From: Buchnera aphidicola (Aphis craccivora)
GTDB taxonomy: Bacteria; Pseudomonadota; Gammaproteobacteria; Enterobacterales; Enterobacteriaceae
Assembly (NCBI RefSeq): GCF_005082145.1
Contig: NZ_CP034897.1
Location: 124,001 to 188,000, forward strand
DNA length: 64,000 bases
Direction: 5' to 3'
Positions within the stretch are counted from its first letter, which is position 1, and each line of letters starts with the position of its first letter. The translations under genes were made by a program, and so were the position numbers. The notes beneath the pieces are model-generated. The model had not been told where the DNA came from and made no database searches. It saw only the letters and a program-made list of their open reading frames with translations. This document shows, piece by piece, positions 20,171-30,688 of this stretch.

Positions 20171-21463
20171 ATGAGAGTATATTTCGTTTTAATTTTATAT
20201 GTATTTTCAAGTTTTTTTTCGAGTTGTTTTGCTAAAGTTTTTGAAATTGATAAAATTGTTGCTGTCGTAAATAATCAAGCTATATTAAATAGTGATGTGA
20301 ATCAAGTTCTTTTTTATTTAAAACAAGACAAAGATATTATTACTGTACCTTTAAAAGTTAATTTTTTAAGAGATAAAATATTAGAAAAGTTAATCATAGA
20401 TACTTTAATTTTAGAAGAAGCAAATAAATTTAACATTGAAATTTCAGATTCTCAAGTGGACATGATACTTAGAAATATTGCTTTTAAAAAGAATATTACT
20501 TTAAATGAATTAAAAAATAATATTATACTAAATAATACCAATAATTTTTTTAATTATGAAGATTATATAAAAAATATTAAAAAATCTTTAAAAATTAAAA
20601 TGTTACAAGATTATATATTAAATAAAAATGTTCATGTTTCTGAAAAAGAAATATATTATTTATTAAATAAAGCAATAAAAAAACAAAATGAATTAAAAAA
20701 AATTGATTTAAAATGTATTATATTACCTTATTCTAACAGAGAAAGTGAAAAATCAATTAAAAATAAAAAAATATTAATTGATAATTTTTCTAAAATAATT
20801 AATGATAATTCTAATTTTGATTATTTTTATGAAAGTTTTAAAAAAAATAAAAATATTTTTTTAGTGGAAAAAATACTATCAAAAGATTTAAAAAATCTAA
20901 GAAAAATATTTTTTAGTAAATTAGATATTTTTAAAAAAAATCAAATATTAGGACCTGTTTTAGGAAAAAAAGGTTTTTATATTGTAAAAGTTAATAATAT
21001 TAAAAATAATAGTACAAAAAAAATAATAACTGAATTTCATATTCAGCATTGTTTAATACGTCCTTCAATTATTTTGAATGATAAACAAGCAAAAAAAGAT
21101 ATTTTTAAAATATATAATAATATTAAAAAAAATAATTACAGTTTTGAATATGCTGTTAAAAATTTCTCTCATGATGTTTATTCTTCCTATAAAAAAGGTG
21201 ATTTAGGTTGGATTTTAAATACATCATTTAATGGTGTTTTTAAAAATGTTTTAAAAAATTTGAATGATAATGAAGTTAGCAAACCAGTTAAATCTAAATT
21301 TGGATGGCATATAATTAAATTGTTAGAAAAACGTGAAATAGATGAAAAATGGAAGATAGAAAAAGAAAAAATTTACCAAATGTTATTAGAACGTGAAATA
21401 AAAAAAGAAAAAAATAATTGGATTGAAAAACTTAAAAAATCATCTTATATTAGTAAATACTAA
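20171..21463 (+). CDS. surA: periplasmic chaperone SurA (degenerate first parvulin domain)
   Basis: Periplasmic chaperone and peptidyl-prolyl isomerase that escorts outer-membrane proteins. The 430 residues compare with 428 in E. coli. The signal peptide is residues 1 to about 20 (hydrophobic stretch ending SCFA). The N-terminal chaperone domain (about 25-165) keeps DKIVAVVNNQAILNSDV. The first parvulin repeat (about 175-275) is barely recognisable, whereas the second (about 290-390) has the signature TEFHIQHCLIRPS, KKGDLGWI and KFGWHIIKLL. In E. coli lptD lies upstream and pdxA downstream of surA; both are absent here. Confidence 0.94.
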   Translation: MRVYFVLILYVFSSFFSSCFAKVFEIDKIVAVVNNQAILNSDVNQVLFYLKQDKDIITVPLKVNFLRDKILEKLIIDTLILEEANKFNIEISDSQVDMILRNIAFKKNITLNELKNNIILNNTNNFFNYEDYIKNIKKSLKIKMLQDYILNKNVHVSEKEIYYLLNKAIKKQNELKKIDLKCIILPYSNRESEKSIKNKKILIDNFSKIINDNSNFDYFYESFKKNKNIFLVEKILSKDLKNLRKIFFSKLDIFKKNQILGPVLGKKGFYIVKVNNIKNNSTKKIITEFHIQHCLIRPSIILNDKQAKKDIFKIYNNIKKNNYSFEYAVKNFSHDVYSSYKKGDLGWILNTSFNGVFKNVLKNLNDNEVSKPVKSKFGWHIIKLLEKREIDEKWKIEKEKIYQMLLEREIKKEKNNWIEKLKKSSYISKY

Positions 21464-21524
21464 ATCAATATTTAAAAATAATAAGATATTAAAATTTTTA
21501 TATTATTAGTGAATAAATATTCAA

Positions 21525-22340
21525 ATGAAAAAGCATATTCCTCTTAAAAAATTTAGTCAAAATTTTCTTATAGATTATAATATAATTAAAAAAATAGTTG
21601 GATTTATTAATCCAAAATTAAATGAAACGTTAGTTGAAATTGGTCCTGGATTAGCTGCACTAACAAAACCTGTTTGTAATTTAATAGATAAGTTAATTAT
21701 TATAGAAATTGATAAAAATTTATTAAAAAGATTTAAAAAATATTCTTTTTATAAAAAATTAATAATATTTTATCAAGATGCTTTAAAATTTAATTATTTA
21801 GAATTATTTAATCAACGCAATAAATTAATTCGAATTTTTGGTAATCTACCATATCATATTGCTACATCTTTAATATTATATTTATTTGAAAGAATTGAGA
21901 TTATTAAAGATATGAATTTTATGTTACAAAAAGAAGTTGCTGAACGTCTAACTGCTTCTCCAGGAAGTAAATTATATGGTCGTTTAAGTATTATTGCACA
22001 GTATTATTGTAATATAAAAATATTACTGCATGTTTCTCCAAAATGTTTTCAACCAACTCCTAAAGTAGATTCAATATTTGTTAGTTTAAAACCTTATACT
22101 AATGATTTTCCTTATTTTACTCATAATATAAAAGTTCTTAGTTATGTTACAAACTTAGCTTTTCAAAAAAGAAGAAAAATATTACGTCATAGTTTGGGGA
22201 AAATATTTTCTAAAGAAGTTTTAATAGCATTAAATATTGATCCAAAATTAAGACCGGAAAATATTTCTATATTCCAATATTGTCAGTTATCCAATTATAT
22301 AATAGAAAATAATATGAATCAAAAGTATAATTTTCTTTAA
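21525..22340 (+). CDS. rsmA: 16S rRNA dimethyladenosine transferase
   Basis: RsmA/KsgA dimethylates two adjacent adenines near the 3' end of 16S rRNA. The 271 residues compare with 273 in E. coli. SAM-binding motif I is VEIGPGLAALT, the catalytic motif is NLPYH, and KKFSQNFL begins the fold. The C terminus contains FQKRRKILRHSL. In E. coli pdxA precedes and apaG follows; here rsmA lies directly between surA and apaH. An AT-only hairpin near 22343-22360 separates it from apaH. Confidence 0.96.
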   Translation: MKKHIPLKKFSQNFLIDYNIIKKIVGFINPKLNETLVEIGPGLAALTKPVCNLIDKLIIIEIDKNLLKRFKKYSFYKKLIIFYQDALKFNYLELFNQRNKLIRIFGNLPYHIATSLILYLFERIEIIKDMNFMLQKEVAERLTASPGSKLYGRLSIIAQYYCNIKILLHVSPKCFQPTPKVDSIFVSLKPYTNDFPYFTHNIKVLSYVTNLAFQKRRKILRHSLGKIFSKEVLIALNIDPKLRPENISIFQYCQLSNYIIENNMNQKYNFL

Positions 22341-22374
22341 ATGTGTATATTTTTATATACCTTAAGCGAAAAAA

Positions 22375-23199
22375 ATGAGTACTTATTTTATTAGTGATAT
22401 TCACGGCTGTTATAAAGAATTAAGATTAATTTTAAAAAAATCAAATTTTAATATTAAAAAAGATTGTTTATGGATTGCAGGTGATTTAGTTTCTAGAGGT
22501 CCAAATTCATTAAAAGTAATGAGATATTTATATTCTATAAAAAACAGCATTAAGATAGTACTTGGTAATCATGATTTAAATTTAATTGCAGTATATTCCG
22601 GTATACAAGAAAATAAACAAGAAAATTGTTTTGATGATTTTTTATCTGCTAAAGATAGTCATAAATTAATTAATTGGTTGCGTTCTCAATCTATCGTACG
22701 AATTAATGAAGAACAAAAAATTATTATGGTTCATGCAGGAATTAGTCCGAAATGGGATCTTGAAACAATTAAAAAATGTTCTTTAGAAATTGAAGAATCT
22801 TTATTGAGTAATGAATATCCTTTATTTTTAAAATCAACTTTTAATAATAAAATAAATTATTGGAATTCTAATTTTAAAAAAATTAATCGATTACGATATA
22901 GCATTAATGTTTTTACACGCATGAGATATTGTTATCCTAATGGACATTTAAATTTTACATGTAAAGAATCTCCCAGTATTATAAGATATCCATTATTACC
23001 ATGGTTTCTTATATCCAATAAATTTATAGAAAAATATTCTATTATTTTTGGACATTGGTCTTCTTTAAAAAATACGAATGTTCCTTGTCAATTTTTTCCA
23101 TTAGATAAAGGTTGTTGTTGGGGCGGCGAATTATTCATGTTGAGATGGGAGGATAAAAAAATTTTTTATCAATCTTATCAAAAAAAAGATGTATTATAA
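22375..23199 (+). CDS. apaH: diadenosine tetraphosphatase
   Basis: Symmetrically hydrolyses Ap4A to two ADP. The 274 residues compare with 280 in E. coli. The metallophosphoesterase motifs are in order: DIHGCYKEL, GDLVSRGPNSL, GNHDLNL and MVHAGISP, then FGHWS further on. It converges on folA with 26 bp between stops. The E. coli partner apaG is absent. No sign of decay. Confidence 0.96.
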   Translation: MSTYFISDIHGCYKELRLILKKSNFNIKKDCLWIAGDLVSRGPNSLKVMRYLYSIKNSIKIVLGNHDLNLIAVYSGIQENKQENCFDDFLSAKDSHKLINWLRSQSIVRINEEQKIIMVHAGISPKWDLETIKKCSLEIEESLLSNEYPLFLKSTFNNKINYWNSNFKKINRLRYSINVFTRMRYCYPNGHLNFTCKESPSIIRYPLLPWFLISNKFIEKYSIIFGHWSSLKNTNVPCQFFPLDKGCCWGGELFMLRWEDKKIFYQSYQKKDVL

Positions 23200-23225
23200 A
23201 TCTGAAATATCAATATTTGTAAGTA

Positions 23226-23723
23226 TTATCTTGTTAATATTTCAAAGCAAAAATCATAAGAATGTTTACTATCTTTAAAAAATTTTTTTTGAAATACTAT
23301 TTTCCAATTTTTATATAATTTATATTTTGGAAAATAAGAATCTCCAATAATATTGCAATTTACATGGGTTAAATATAATTTATTAGCATAAAATAGCATT
23401 TGTTTATATATTTCAGAACCTCCAATCACCATTATTTCTTGATTTTTTTTGTATTTTGAATATATAGTAGAAACTATAGCATTATTAATTGAATTCGCCC
23501 ATATAATATTTTTGTTGACGATTTTTTTTCGACTAATTACTATATTAGTTCGCATAGGTAAAGAATTGATAATAGACTCCCAAGTCAAACGTCCCATAAT
23601 AACACTTTTATATATTGTATTTTTTTTAAACCATTTTAAATCTTCTGGGAGATTCCAAGGAATTCTGTTTTTATTTCCAATAACAAGATTATTAGAAATA
23701 GCTGCAATTAGACTAATTTTCAT
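23226..23723 (-). CDS. folA: dihydrofolate reductase
   Basis: Reduces dihydrofolate to tetrahydrofolate with NADPH. The 165 residues compare with 159 in E. coli. The substrate-site stretch IPWNLPEDLKWFKKNT contains the catalytic aspartate. VIMGRLTWESI and MVIGGSEIYKQML are the cofactor-binding motifs. It lies 77 bp downstream of carB on the same strand, in the E. coli-like carA-carB-folA-apaH order. Confidence 0.97.
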   Translation of the reverse strand: MKISLIAAISNNLVIGNKNRIPWNLPEDLKWFKKNTIYKSVIMGRLTWESIINSLPMRTNIVISRKKIVNKNIIWANSINNAIVSTIYSKYKKNQEIMVIGGSEIYKQMLFYANKLYLTHVNCNIIGDSYFPKYKLYKNWKIVFQKKFFKDSKHSYDFCFEILTR

Positions 23724-23800
23724 ATTTTAAAATTTTTTTAGGAGTTATAAATATGTTTCACAACATATTTATAAAAATAATTTAATTATTAAAAATAAAT

Positions 23801-26800
23801 TTAATGTTTTAAGTGTATCTTTTTATGTATTTCTTGCAATGATATAATATTTTTTGTTGGATCTTCATTTAACGCCATAACAGTAGCAAATGCACCATTA
23901 ATTGTAGTATCATAGTGAACTTTATATTGCAAAGCACTTCGACAAATTAGTTTTGCGTCTTTTATACCTTGATGACAAGATGTTGTATTTATAATATATA
24001 CATATTCTCTGTTTTTTAAACGATCCTGGATATGAGGTCTACCTTCAGATACTTTATTGACTAATCTAGAAATAATTCCAGATTTTTTTAAAGCTATAGA
24101 TGTACCTTTAGTTGCATCAAGATCAAAACCAAATTTTTGTAATTTTACAGCTAAATTTACAATATTTTTTTTGTCATCATCTCTTACTGAAAGTAATACA
24201 CGACCTGATTTTCTCATATTAGTATGAGAACCAAGCATTGCTTTAGAAAACGCTTCTGAAAAATTTTTTCCAATACCCATCACCTCTCCTGTAGAACGCA
24301 TTTCTGGTCCTAATATAGGATCTACACCTTGAAATTTATCAAAAGGCAGAACAGCTTCTTTCACTGAAAAAAATGACGGAATAATTTCTTTTGTAAATCC
24401 TTGTTCTTCTAATGTTTTACCATACATAACACGTACAGATATTTTTGCTAGTGCTAATCCTATGGCTTTTGATACAAATGGAACTGTTCGCGCTGCTCTT
24501 GGATTTACTTCAATAATATATATTTCATTTTTTTTGATTGCAAATTGAACGTTCATTAAACCTCTTACAGACAATTCAAATGCTAGTTTTTTTACTTGTT
24601 TTCTAATTTTATCTTGAATTTTTTTTGTTAAAGTATATGCTGGTAAAGAACATGCCGAATCTCCAGAATGTATTCCAGCTTGTTCAATATGTTCCATTAT
24701 ACCTCCAATTAAAACTGTTTTTCCATCGCAGATAGCATCAACATCTACTTCTGTTGCGTAATTTAAATACTGATCTAGTAGTACTGGAGTATTTTTATTA
24801 TCTTTTAACATTGTTTTAAAATAATTATCTAATTCTGATGGTTCATATACAATTTCCATTGCCCTTCCACCTAAAACATAAGATGGTCTAACCATAATAG
24901 GATAACCAATATTTAACGCTTTTTTATGAGCTTCTTTTAAAGTTAAAACAGTAGCATTTAAGGGTTGTTTTAAATTTAATTTTGTTACAATTTTTTGAAA
25001 ACGATTGCGATCTTCTGCTTTATCGATAGCATCTGGTTTTGTACCAATAATTGGTATCCCTTCTTGTTCAAATGCTCGTGCTAATTTTAATGGTGTTTGT
25101 CCTCCGTATTGAATAATAACCCCACTAGGTTTTTCTATTTTAACTATTTCTAAGACATTTTCTAATGTAATTGGCTCAAAATAAAGCCGATCAGATATAT
25201 CGTAATCTGTAGAAACTGTTTCTGGATTACAATTAATCATAATTGCTTCAAAACCATCTTCTCTCAATGCTTGAGCAGCATGTACACAACAATAATCAAA
25301 TTCTATTCCTTGACCTATTCTATTAGGACCACCACCTATTATAATAATTTTTTTGTTATTTTTAGTTGGATTTGATTCACATTCATCTTCCCAAGTAGAA
25401 TACATATATGCTGTTTCAGTAGAAAATTCTGCTGAACATGTATCAATTCTTTTATAAACAGGATGCAAATTTAATTCATATCGAAGATTACGTATATCAT
25501 GTTCTGTTTTATTAGTTAACATTGCTATACGTAAATCCGAAAAACCTTTTCTTTTAATAAAATATAAAAATTTATAATTCAGTCCGATAAATCCATTTTT
25601 TTGAATTTTTTCTTCTAAAAGAATTATTTCTTGAATTTGTACAAGAAACCAAGGGTCAATTGATGTTAATTCAAAAATATCTTCTACGGACATTCCTAAT
25701 CTAAATGCGTCACCAACATACCAAATTCGATCTGCACCAGCTTCTTTTAACTCATGTCTAACTTTTATTAAGCATTGTGGATCTAATTTAGATACTTTAG
25801 AATTAAAACCACATACTCCAATTTCTAATCCTCGTATTGCTTTTTGTATTGATTCTTGAAATGTTCTTCCTATAGCCATTACTTCTCCGACAGATTTCAT
25901 TTGAGTTGTCAATCTATCGTTACATCCTAAAAATTTTTCAAAATTAAATCTTGGAATTTTAGTAACTATATAATCTATTGACGGTTCAAAAGATGCTGTT
26001 GTATTTATACCTGTAATGTCATTAGCAAGTTCATCTAATGTATATCCTACTGCTAATTTTGCAGCTATTTTTGCAATGGGAAATCCTGTAGCCTTGGAAG
26101 CTAGTGCAGAAGACCGAGATACTCTAGGATTCATTTCAATAACTATCATACGACCATTTTTCGGATTAATTGCAAACTGTACATTAGAACCTCCAGTTTC
26201 TACTCCAATTTCTTGTAGAATAGCCATAGATGCGTTTCTCATAATCTGGTATTCTTTATCGGTTAAAGTTTGTGCTGGAGCTACAGTAATTGAATCTCCT
26301 GTGTGAATTCCCATGGGATCTAAATTTTCAATTGAACAGACAATAATACAATTATTATTTTTATCTCGTACAACTTCCATTTCGTATTCTTTCCAACCAA
26401 TTAACGATTCATCAATGAGTAATTCAGTGGTAGGAGACAGTTTTAATCCTCGTTCACAAATTTCTTCAAATTCTTCTTGATTATAAGCAATTCCCCCGCC
26501 ATTCCCTCCCATAGTAAAAGAAGGTCTAATAATGCATGGAAAACCTACATTTTTTAATACTAATAATGCTTCTTTAATATTATGTGCAATACCGCACTTT
26601 GCGGTGTTTAAATTAAGTTTTTTCATTGAAAATTCAAATAATTTTCTATCTTCTGCTTTATTGATCGCATCAATAGTAGCTCCTATAATTTTAACATTAA
26701 ATTCTTTTAGTATTCCTCTTCGGTTTAGTTCTAATGCGCAATTAAGTGCTGTTTGACCACCCATTGTTGGTAATAACGCATCTGGGCGTTCTTTGATTAT

Positions 26801-27031
26801 TATTTTTTTTACTATTTTCCAATGAATAGGTTCAATATATGTAGAATCTGCCATATATGGATCAGTCATAATGGTAGCAGGATTGGAATTAACGAGAATA
26901 ATTTTGTAACCTTCTTCATGGAGTGCTTTACATGCTTGTGCACCAGAATAGTCAAATTCACATGCTTGTCCAATGACAATAGGACCTGCACCAAGAATTA
27001 AAATGGATTTTATATCAGTAGATTTAGGCAT
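23801..27031 (-). CDS. carB: carbamoyl-phosphate synthase large subunit
   Basis: Makes carbamoyl phosphate from ammonia, bicarbonate and two ATP, feeding arginine and pyrimidine synthesis. The 1076 residues compare with 1073 in E. coli. Two homologous ATP-grasp halves are visible: the first begins [21 protein letters not shown], and the second (near residue 560) begins [21 protein letters not shown]. The C-terminal MGS-like allosteric domain occupies about residues 935-1076. It follows carA by 13 bp. In aphid symbionts this enzyme matters for arginine supply to the host. Confidence 0.98.
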   Translation of the reverse strand: MPKSTDIKSILILGAGPIVIGQACEFDYSGAQACKALHEEGYKIILVNSNPATIMTDPYMADSTYIEPIHWKIVKKIIIKERPDALLPTMGGQTALNCALELNRRGILKEFNVKIIGATIDAINKAEDRKLFEFSMKKLNLNTAKCGIAHNIKEALLVLKNVGFPCIIRPSFTMGGNGGGIAYNQEEFEEICERGLKLSPTTELLIDESLIGWKEYEMEVVRDKNNNCIIVCSIENLDPMGIHTGDSITVAPAQTLTDKEYQIMRNASMAILQEIGVETGGSNVQFAINPKNGRMIVIEMNPRVSRSSALASKATGFPIAKIAAKLAVGYTLDELANDITGINTTASFEPSIDYIVTKIPRFNFEKFLGCNDRLTTQMKSVGEVMAIGRTFQESIQKAIRGLEIGVCGFNSKVSKLDPQCLIKVRHELKEAGADRIWYVGDAFRLGMSVEDIFELTSIDPWFLVQIQEIILLEEKIQKNGFIGLNYKFLYFIKRKGFSDLRIAMLTNKTEHDIRNLRYELNLHPVYKRIDTCSAEFSTETAYMYSTWEDECESNPTKNNKKIIIIGGGPNRIGQGIEFDYCCVHAAQALREDGFEAIMINCNPETVSTDYDISDRLYFEPITLENVLEIVKIEKPSGVIIQYGGQTPLKLARAFEQEGIPIIGTKPDAIDKAEDRNRFQKIVTKLNLKQPLNATVLTLKEAHKKALNIGYPIMVRPSYVLGGRAMEIVYEPSELDNYFKTMLKDNKNTPVLLDQYLNYATEVDVDAICDGKTVLIGGIMEHIEQAGIHSGDSACSLPAYTLTKKIQDKIRKQVKKLAFELSVRGLMNVQFAIKKNEIYIIEVNPRAARTVPFVSKAIGLALAKISVRVMYGKTLEEQGFTKEIIPSFFSVKEAVLPFDKFQGVDPILGPEMRSTGEVMGIGKNFSEAFSKAMLGSHTNMRKSGRVLLSVRDDDKKNIVNLAVKLQKFGFDLDATKGTSIALKKSGIISRLVNKVSEGRPHIQDRLKNREYVYIINTTSCHQGIKDAKLICRSALQYKVHYDTTINGAFATVMALNEDPTKNIISLQEIHKKIHLKH

Positions 27032-27044
27032 TTTTTTTTCCTAA

Positions 27045-28184
27045 TTAATTACTGAATTTTGTTTGATTGAGTAATTTTATAAAATGATCAAATAAATAAG
27101 AAGCATCATGTGGTCCAGGGCTTGCTTCTGGATGTCCTTGAAAGCTAAAAGCTAATTTATTAGTTAAACGTAATCCTTGTACTGTGCCATCAAAAAGAGA
27201 AGTATGTGTTATAGAAATATTTTTTGGTAGATGTTTGGTATCAACAGTAAAACTATGATTTTGTGAAGTAATAATTACACGGTTTGTTTTTAATTCTTTA
27301 ACTGGATGATTAGCACCATGATGACCAAATTTCATTTTAATGATATCACCTCCGTTAGCCAATGCAAGTAGTTGATGTCCTAGACATATTCCAAATATTG
27401 GGATATTAATTTTCAAGAAATCTTGAATAGATTTAATAGCATAATGGCATGGTCTTGGGTCACCAGGTCCATTAGATAAAAAAATTCCATCAGGAGCCAA
27501 ATCTAATGCTGTTTTTGAATTTGTTGTAGCAGGTACTATCGTTAAATAACACCCACGATCTACTAACATACGTAAAATATTTCGTTTAACACCAAAATCA
27601 TATACAATAATATGAAATAAAAATTTTTTTTCAGAAAATGATTTTTTTTTGTTAATAATGTAAGTACTTTTATTCCAATTATAAATAACTTTAGTGGAAA
27701 CTTTTTTAGCTAAATCTAATCCTTGTAAACTCAAACAGTTTTTCGCTTTTTTATGTGCTATAATATAATTTTCTTTTTTGTCTTCTATAATACATCCATT
27801 CTGCGATCCTTTTGTTCGTAAAATACGTGTTAATTTCCTTGTGTCAATATCAGATATTGCAATAATATTGTTTTCTTTTAAATAAGAAGAGAAACTTTTT
27901 TCACTGCGATAATTACTGGATATTGGAGACATATCTCGAATAATCAACCCTCTTATATGAATTTTAGATGATTCTTCGTCGTTTTTATTTGTACCAATAT
28001 TTCCAATATGAGGATGTGTTAGCGTTACTATTTGATGTGAGTAAGAAGGATCAGTGATTATTTCTTGGTATCCAGTTATTGATGTGTTAAAAACAACTTC
28101 TCCGACAGTTGTTCCTTTAGCTCCAATAGAACGTCCATGAAATCTAGTGCCATCTTCTAAAACTAATACTGCTGATTGGCCCAA
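27045..28184 (-). CDS. carA: carbamoyl-phosphate synthase small subunit, UUG start
   Basis: Glutamine amidotransferase subunit that supplies ammonia to CarB. The chosen start is TTG at 28184: the product (379 aa, E. coli 382) then begins (M)[20 protein letters not shown], matching E. coli MIKSALLVLEDGTQFHGR without gaps. GGAGG lies immediately upstream. An earlier in-frame TTG at 28196 overlaps this Shine-Dalgarno and is unlikely. As I recall, E. coli carA also starts with UUG. The catalytic Cys is in [10 protein letters not shown], and His and Glu in QGHPEASPG. The 200-bp gap towards dapB should hold the promoter; I saw no clear operator. Confidence 0.96.
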   Translation of the reverse strand: MGQSAVLVLEDGTRFHGRSIGAKGTTVGEVVFNTSITGYQEIITDPSYSHQIVTLTHPHIGNIGTNKNDEESSKIHIRGLIIRDMSPISSNYRSEKSFSSYLKENNIIAISDIDTRKLTRILRTKGSQNGCIIEDKKENYIIAHKKAKNCLSLQGLDLAKKVSTKVIYNWNKSTYIINKKKSFSEKKFLFHIIVYDFGVKRNILRMLVDRGCYLTIVPATTNSKTALDLAPDGIFLSNGPGDPRPCHYAIKSIQDFLKINIPIFGICLGHQLLALANGGDIIKMKFGHHGANHPVKELKTNRVIITSQNHSFTVDTKHLPKNISITHTSLFDGTVQGLRLTNKLAFSFQGHPEASPGPHDASYLFDHFIKLLNQTKFSN

Positions 28185-28385
28185 AGCACCCTCCAAAAAA
28201 TTTTTTAATTATTGATTAAATTTTATAAATAATAAGTAAAATATTTTGAAAAATTAAATATTTATTTTAACTAAAATTAATATTTTTGTCTATTATCGTA
28301 ATAAATATTTTATACGTTTTAGTTTTTTAAAAAAGCATTTTTTAAAAAGATAAAATTTATATATTTGTTTTTTACAATAAAAACT

Positions 28386-29204
28386 TTAAAACATATTTTT
28401 TAAAAAATCTTTCATATTAAATAATCCTTTTTCTTTTGAAATAATCCAAATAGCTGATTCAATAGCGCCTTTAGCAAAAGATTTTCTATTAAAAGCTGTA
28501 TGGGTAATTTTAATTTCTTCTTCAGAATTTGTAAAAATTACTGAGTGTTTTCCAATAATGCCTCCTGATCGTATACTAGAAAATCCGATTTTTTTTGATT
28601 CTCTAATTTTTGTTAGTCCTTTTTTATAATATAGCGAATTTGTATTTAAATTCCATTTCATCACTTTTGATATATTTTCTCCAATAGTTAATGCAGTTCC
28701 TGAGGGAATATCAATTTTATTACGATGATGGAAATCTATAATATCAATATCAGAATTATTTCCTAAAATTCGAGTTGTTTGTTCTACTAATTGACAAAGT
28801 AAATTTATTCCTATACTAAAATTTGACGATATTAAGAGAGCAATATTTTTTGAATAGGATTTGATTTTTTTTATTTCTAAATCTGAAAATCCAGTTGTAC
28901 CAATAATTATTTTTTTTCTAAATATATTGCAATATTTTAAATATTCTAGTGTTGCAATGGGATGTGTAAAATCGATTAAAACATCAAAATCATTTTTTTC
29001 AACATCTAGATGATCTTTAATAAGTACTTCTGTCTTTCCTATTCCGACTATTTTCCCAATATCATGATTAATTAATGGATGATTTTTTTTTACTACTACT
29101 GTACTTAAGCAAGTTTTTTTGTTCTTTTGTATTTCCTTAACTAACATTTGTCCCATTCGTCCTAAAGCTCCAGTAATCGCAATACGAGTTATTTTTTTAT
29201 TCAT
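28386..29204 (-). CDS. dapB: 4-hydroxy-tetrahydrodipicolinate reductase
   Basis: NAD(P)H-dependent step of the diaminopimelate/lysine pathway. The 272 residues compare with 273 in E. coli. The nucleotide-binding motif GALGRMGQ, the active-site HHRNKIDIPSGTA and IGTTGFS are present. Its start overlaps the ispH stop by 8 bp. The E. coli intervening gene rihC is gone. DapB supplies both peptidoglycan and lysine. Confidence 0.97.
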   Translation of the reverse strand: MNKKITRIAITGALGRMGQMLVKEIQKNKKTCLSTVVVKKNHPLINHDIGKIVGIGKTEVLIKDHLDVEKNDFDVLIDFTHPIATLEYLKYCNIFRKKIIIGTTGFSDLEIKKIKSYSKNIALLISSNFSIGINLLCQLVEQTTRILGNNSDIDIIDFHHRNKIDIPSGTALTIGENISKVMKWNLNTNSLYYKKGLTKIRESKKIGFSSIRSGGIIGKHSVIFTNSEEEIKITHTAFNRKSFAKGAIESAIWIISKEKGLFNMKDFLKNMF

Positions 29205-30159
29205 AGTTTTTTAAATGTAATGGAAGTGTTAAATATCTAGGGATATTAAAAATTATTTTTTCTTCAGGGCCTAAAATTTCTTTTGGTTTTTTAGCACCTA
29301 TTTTTTGTAAATACTCAATTACTTGTTTTACTAAAAATTCTGGTGCAGATGCGCCTGCTGTAATGCCAATATGTTTTATGTTTTTTATCCATTTTTCTTT
29401 AATATCTAAAAATGATTCAATTTGTTTAGTAAATACGCCAGTTTCTTTGCCTATTTCAGTTAACCGATTAGAATTAGAAGAATTTTTAGAACCTATTACA
29501 AGTATCATATCAGTTATCTTTGATAGTTTAATAACTGCATTTTGTCGATTAGTTGTTGCATAACATATATCTTCTTTTTTTGGCCCAGAAATATGTGGAA
29601 ATTTTTTTTTCAAAGCTTTAATAATAGATTGAGTATAGTTAATAGATAATGTTGTTTGTGTAAAAAAATTTAATTTTGTGTTATTTTTTTCAATTGATAA
29701 TTTATTTATATCTTCTATTGATTCAATAAGATGTATTTGACTACTATTTTTTTTATTGTATTGCCCTATTGTTCCGATAACTTCGGGATGTCCTTTATGA
29801 CCAATAAAGATAGTTTCTATATTTTTTTCGCTTGCTTTTGAAACTTCTTTATGCACCTTTGTTACTAATGGACAAGTCGCATTTAAAATAATTAATTTTT
29901 TTTTTATAGCTTTTTCTTTTGTTTTTTTTGAAACACCATGTGCAGAAAAGACTACTATTGAATTATCTGGAATATCCGAAATTTTCTCAACAAAAATTAC
30001 TCCTTTTTTACGTAATTTTTTTATAACATATTGATTATGTACTAACTCATGTTTAATATAGATAGTTTTTTTATAAATTTTTAAAGCGTTTTCAACTATT
30101 AAAATAGCTCTTTTGACACCTGCGCAAAAACCTCTTGGATTCGCTAATAAAACATCCAT
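29197..30159 (-). CDS. ispH: 4-hydroxy-3-methylbut-2-enyl diphosphate reductase
   Basis: Last enzyme of the MEP isoprenoid pathway, making IPP and DMAPP with a 4Fe-4S cluster. The 320 residues compare with 316 in E. coli. Cluster cysteines are C12 (PRGFCAGVKRA), the Cys of NATCPLV and the Cys of ICYATTNRQ. E fits the family in SAHGVSK and GHKGHPEVIGT. It overlaps dapB by 8 bp. fkpB, found between lspA and ispH in E. coli, is missing; the 64-bp gap to lspA contains only AT-rich sequence. Confidence 0.97.
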   Translation of the reverse strand: MDVLLANPRGFCAGVKRAILIVENALKIYKKTIYIKHELVHNQYVIKKLRKKGVIFVEKISDIPDNSIVVFSAHGVSKKTKEKAIKKKLIILNATCPLVTKVHKEVSKASEKNIETIFIGHKGHPEVIGTIGQYNKKNSSQIHLIESIEDINKLSIEKNNTKLNFFTQTTLSINYTQSIIKALKKKFPHISGPKKEDICYATTNRQNAVIKLSKITDMILVIGSKNSSNSNRLTEIGKETGVFTKQIESFLDIKEKWIKNIKHIGITAGASAPEFLVKQVIEYLQKIGAKKPKEILGPEEKIIFNIPRYLTLPLHLKNYE

Positions 30160-30223
30160 TTGGAAGAATCTCCAGAAAATATTTTCATTAAAAAGAACAT
30201 ATATTTTATTAAAAATAATAGAT

Positions 30224-30688
30224 TTATTTATTCACTTTATATTTATTTTTTATATATATAACTATTCCAATAAAAATACTACAATCGGATACATTAAATG
30301 TTGCAAAATGCCAGTTATTAATATGCATATCAATAAAGTCTATAACAAACCCATAATAAATACGATCTGTTAAATTTCCTATAGCTCCTGCGATAATAAA
30401 ACATAAAGCTAATTTTTTATGTTTTTTTTTTGATTTCAAAATTTCTTTAAATATTAATAATATAATAATTATGCTTAATGTTGATAAAAAAAATCTATTC
30501 CATAATGTTTTACTTGAAAAAGCGCTAAAAGCTACACCATAATTATGTACATGAAAGAAATTGAGCACAGATAAAATTTTTTTTATTTCATATAAATCTA
30601 AATGATTAAAAATCCAATATTTAGAAAAAATATCTATTATTAAGATAACTATTATGATTGAAATATATTTTTTATATATTTTTTTCAT
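30224..30688 (-). CDS. lspA: lipoprotein signal peptidase
   Basis: Inner-membrane aspartyl protease (signal peptidase II) that cleaves prolipoproteins. The 154 residues compare with 164 in E. coli. Four hydrophobic segments are evident. The catalytic aspartates are in GNLTDR and FNVSD, and the NYGVAFS and HFATFN motifs are intact. The start overlaps the ileS stop by 4 bases, so the two are translationally coupled. Confidence 0.95.
   Translation of the reverse strand: MKKIYKKYISIIIVILIIDIFSKYWIFNHLDLYEIKKILSVLNFFHVHNYGVAFSAFSSKTLWNRFFLSTLSIIIILLIFKEILKSKKKHKKLALCFIIAGAIGNLTDRIYYGFVIDFIDMHINNWHFATFNVSDCSIFIGIVIYIKNKYKVNK

Noticed and set aside
22343..22360. GTATAT/ATATAC hairpin between rsmA and apaH
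   Set aside because: A short A/T-dominated stem that is expected by chance at this base composition and lacks a convincing T tract.
28185..28196. Earlier TTG start for carA at 28196
   Set aside because: It would place the start on top of the Shine-Dalgarno GGAGG and add four residues absent from E. coli CarA.
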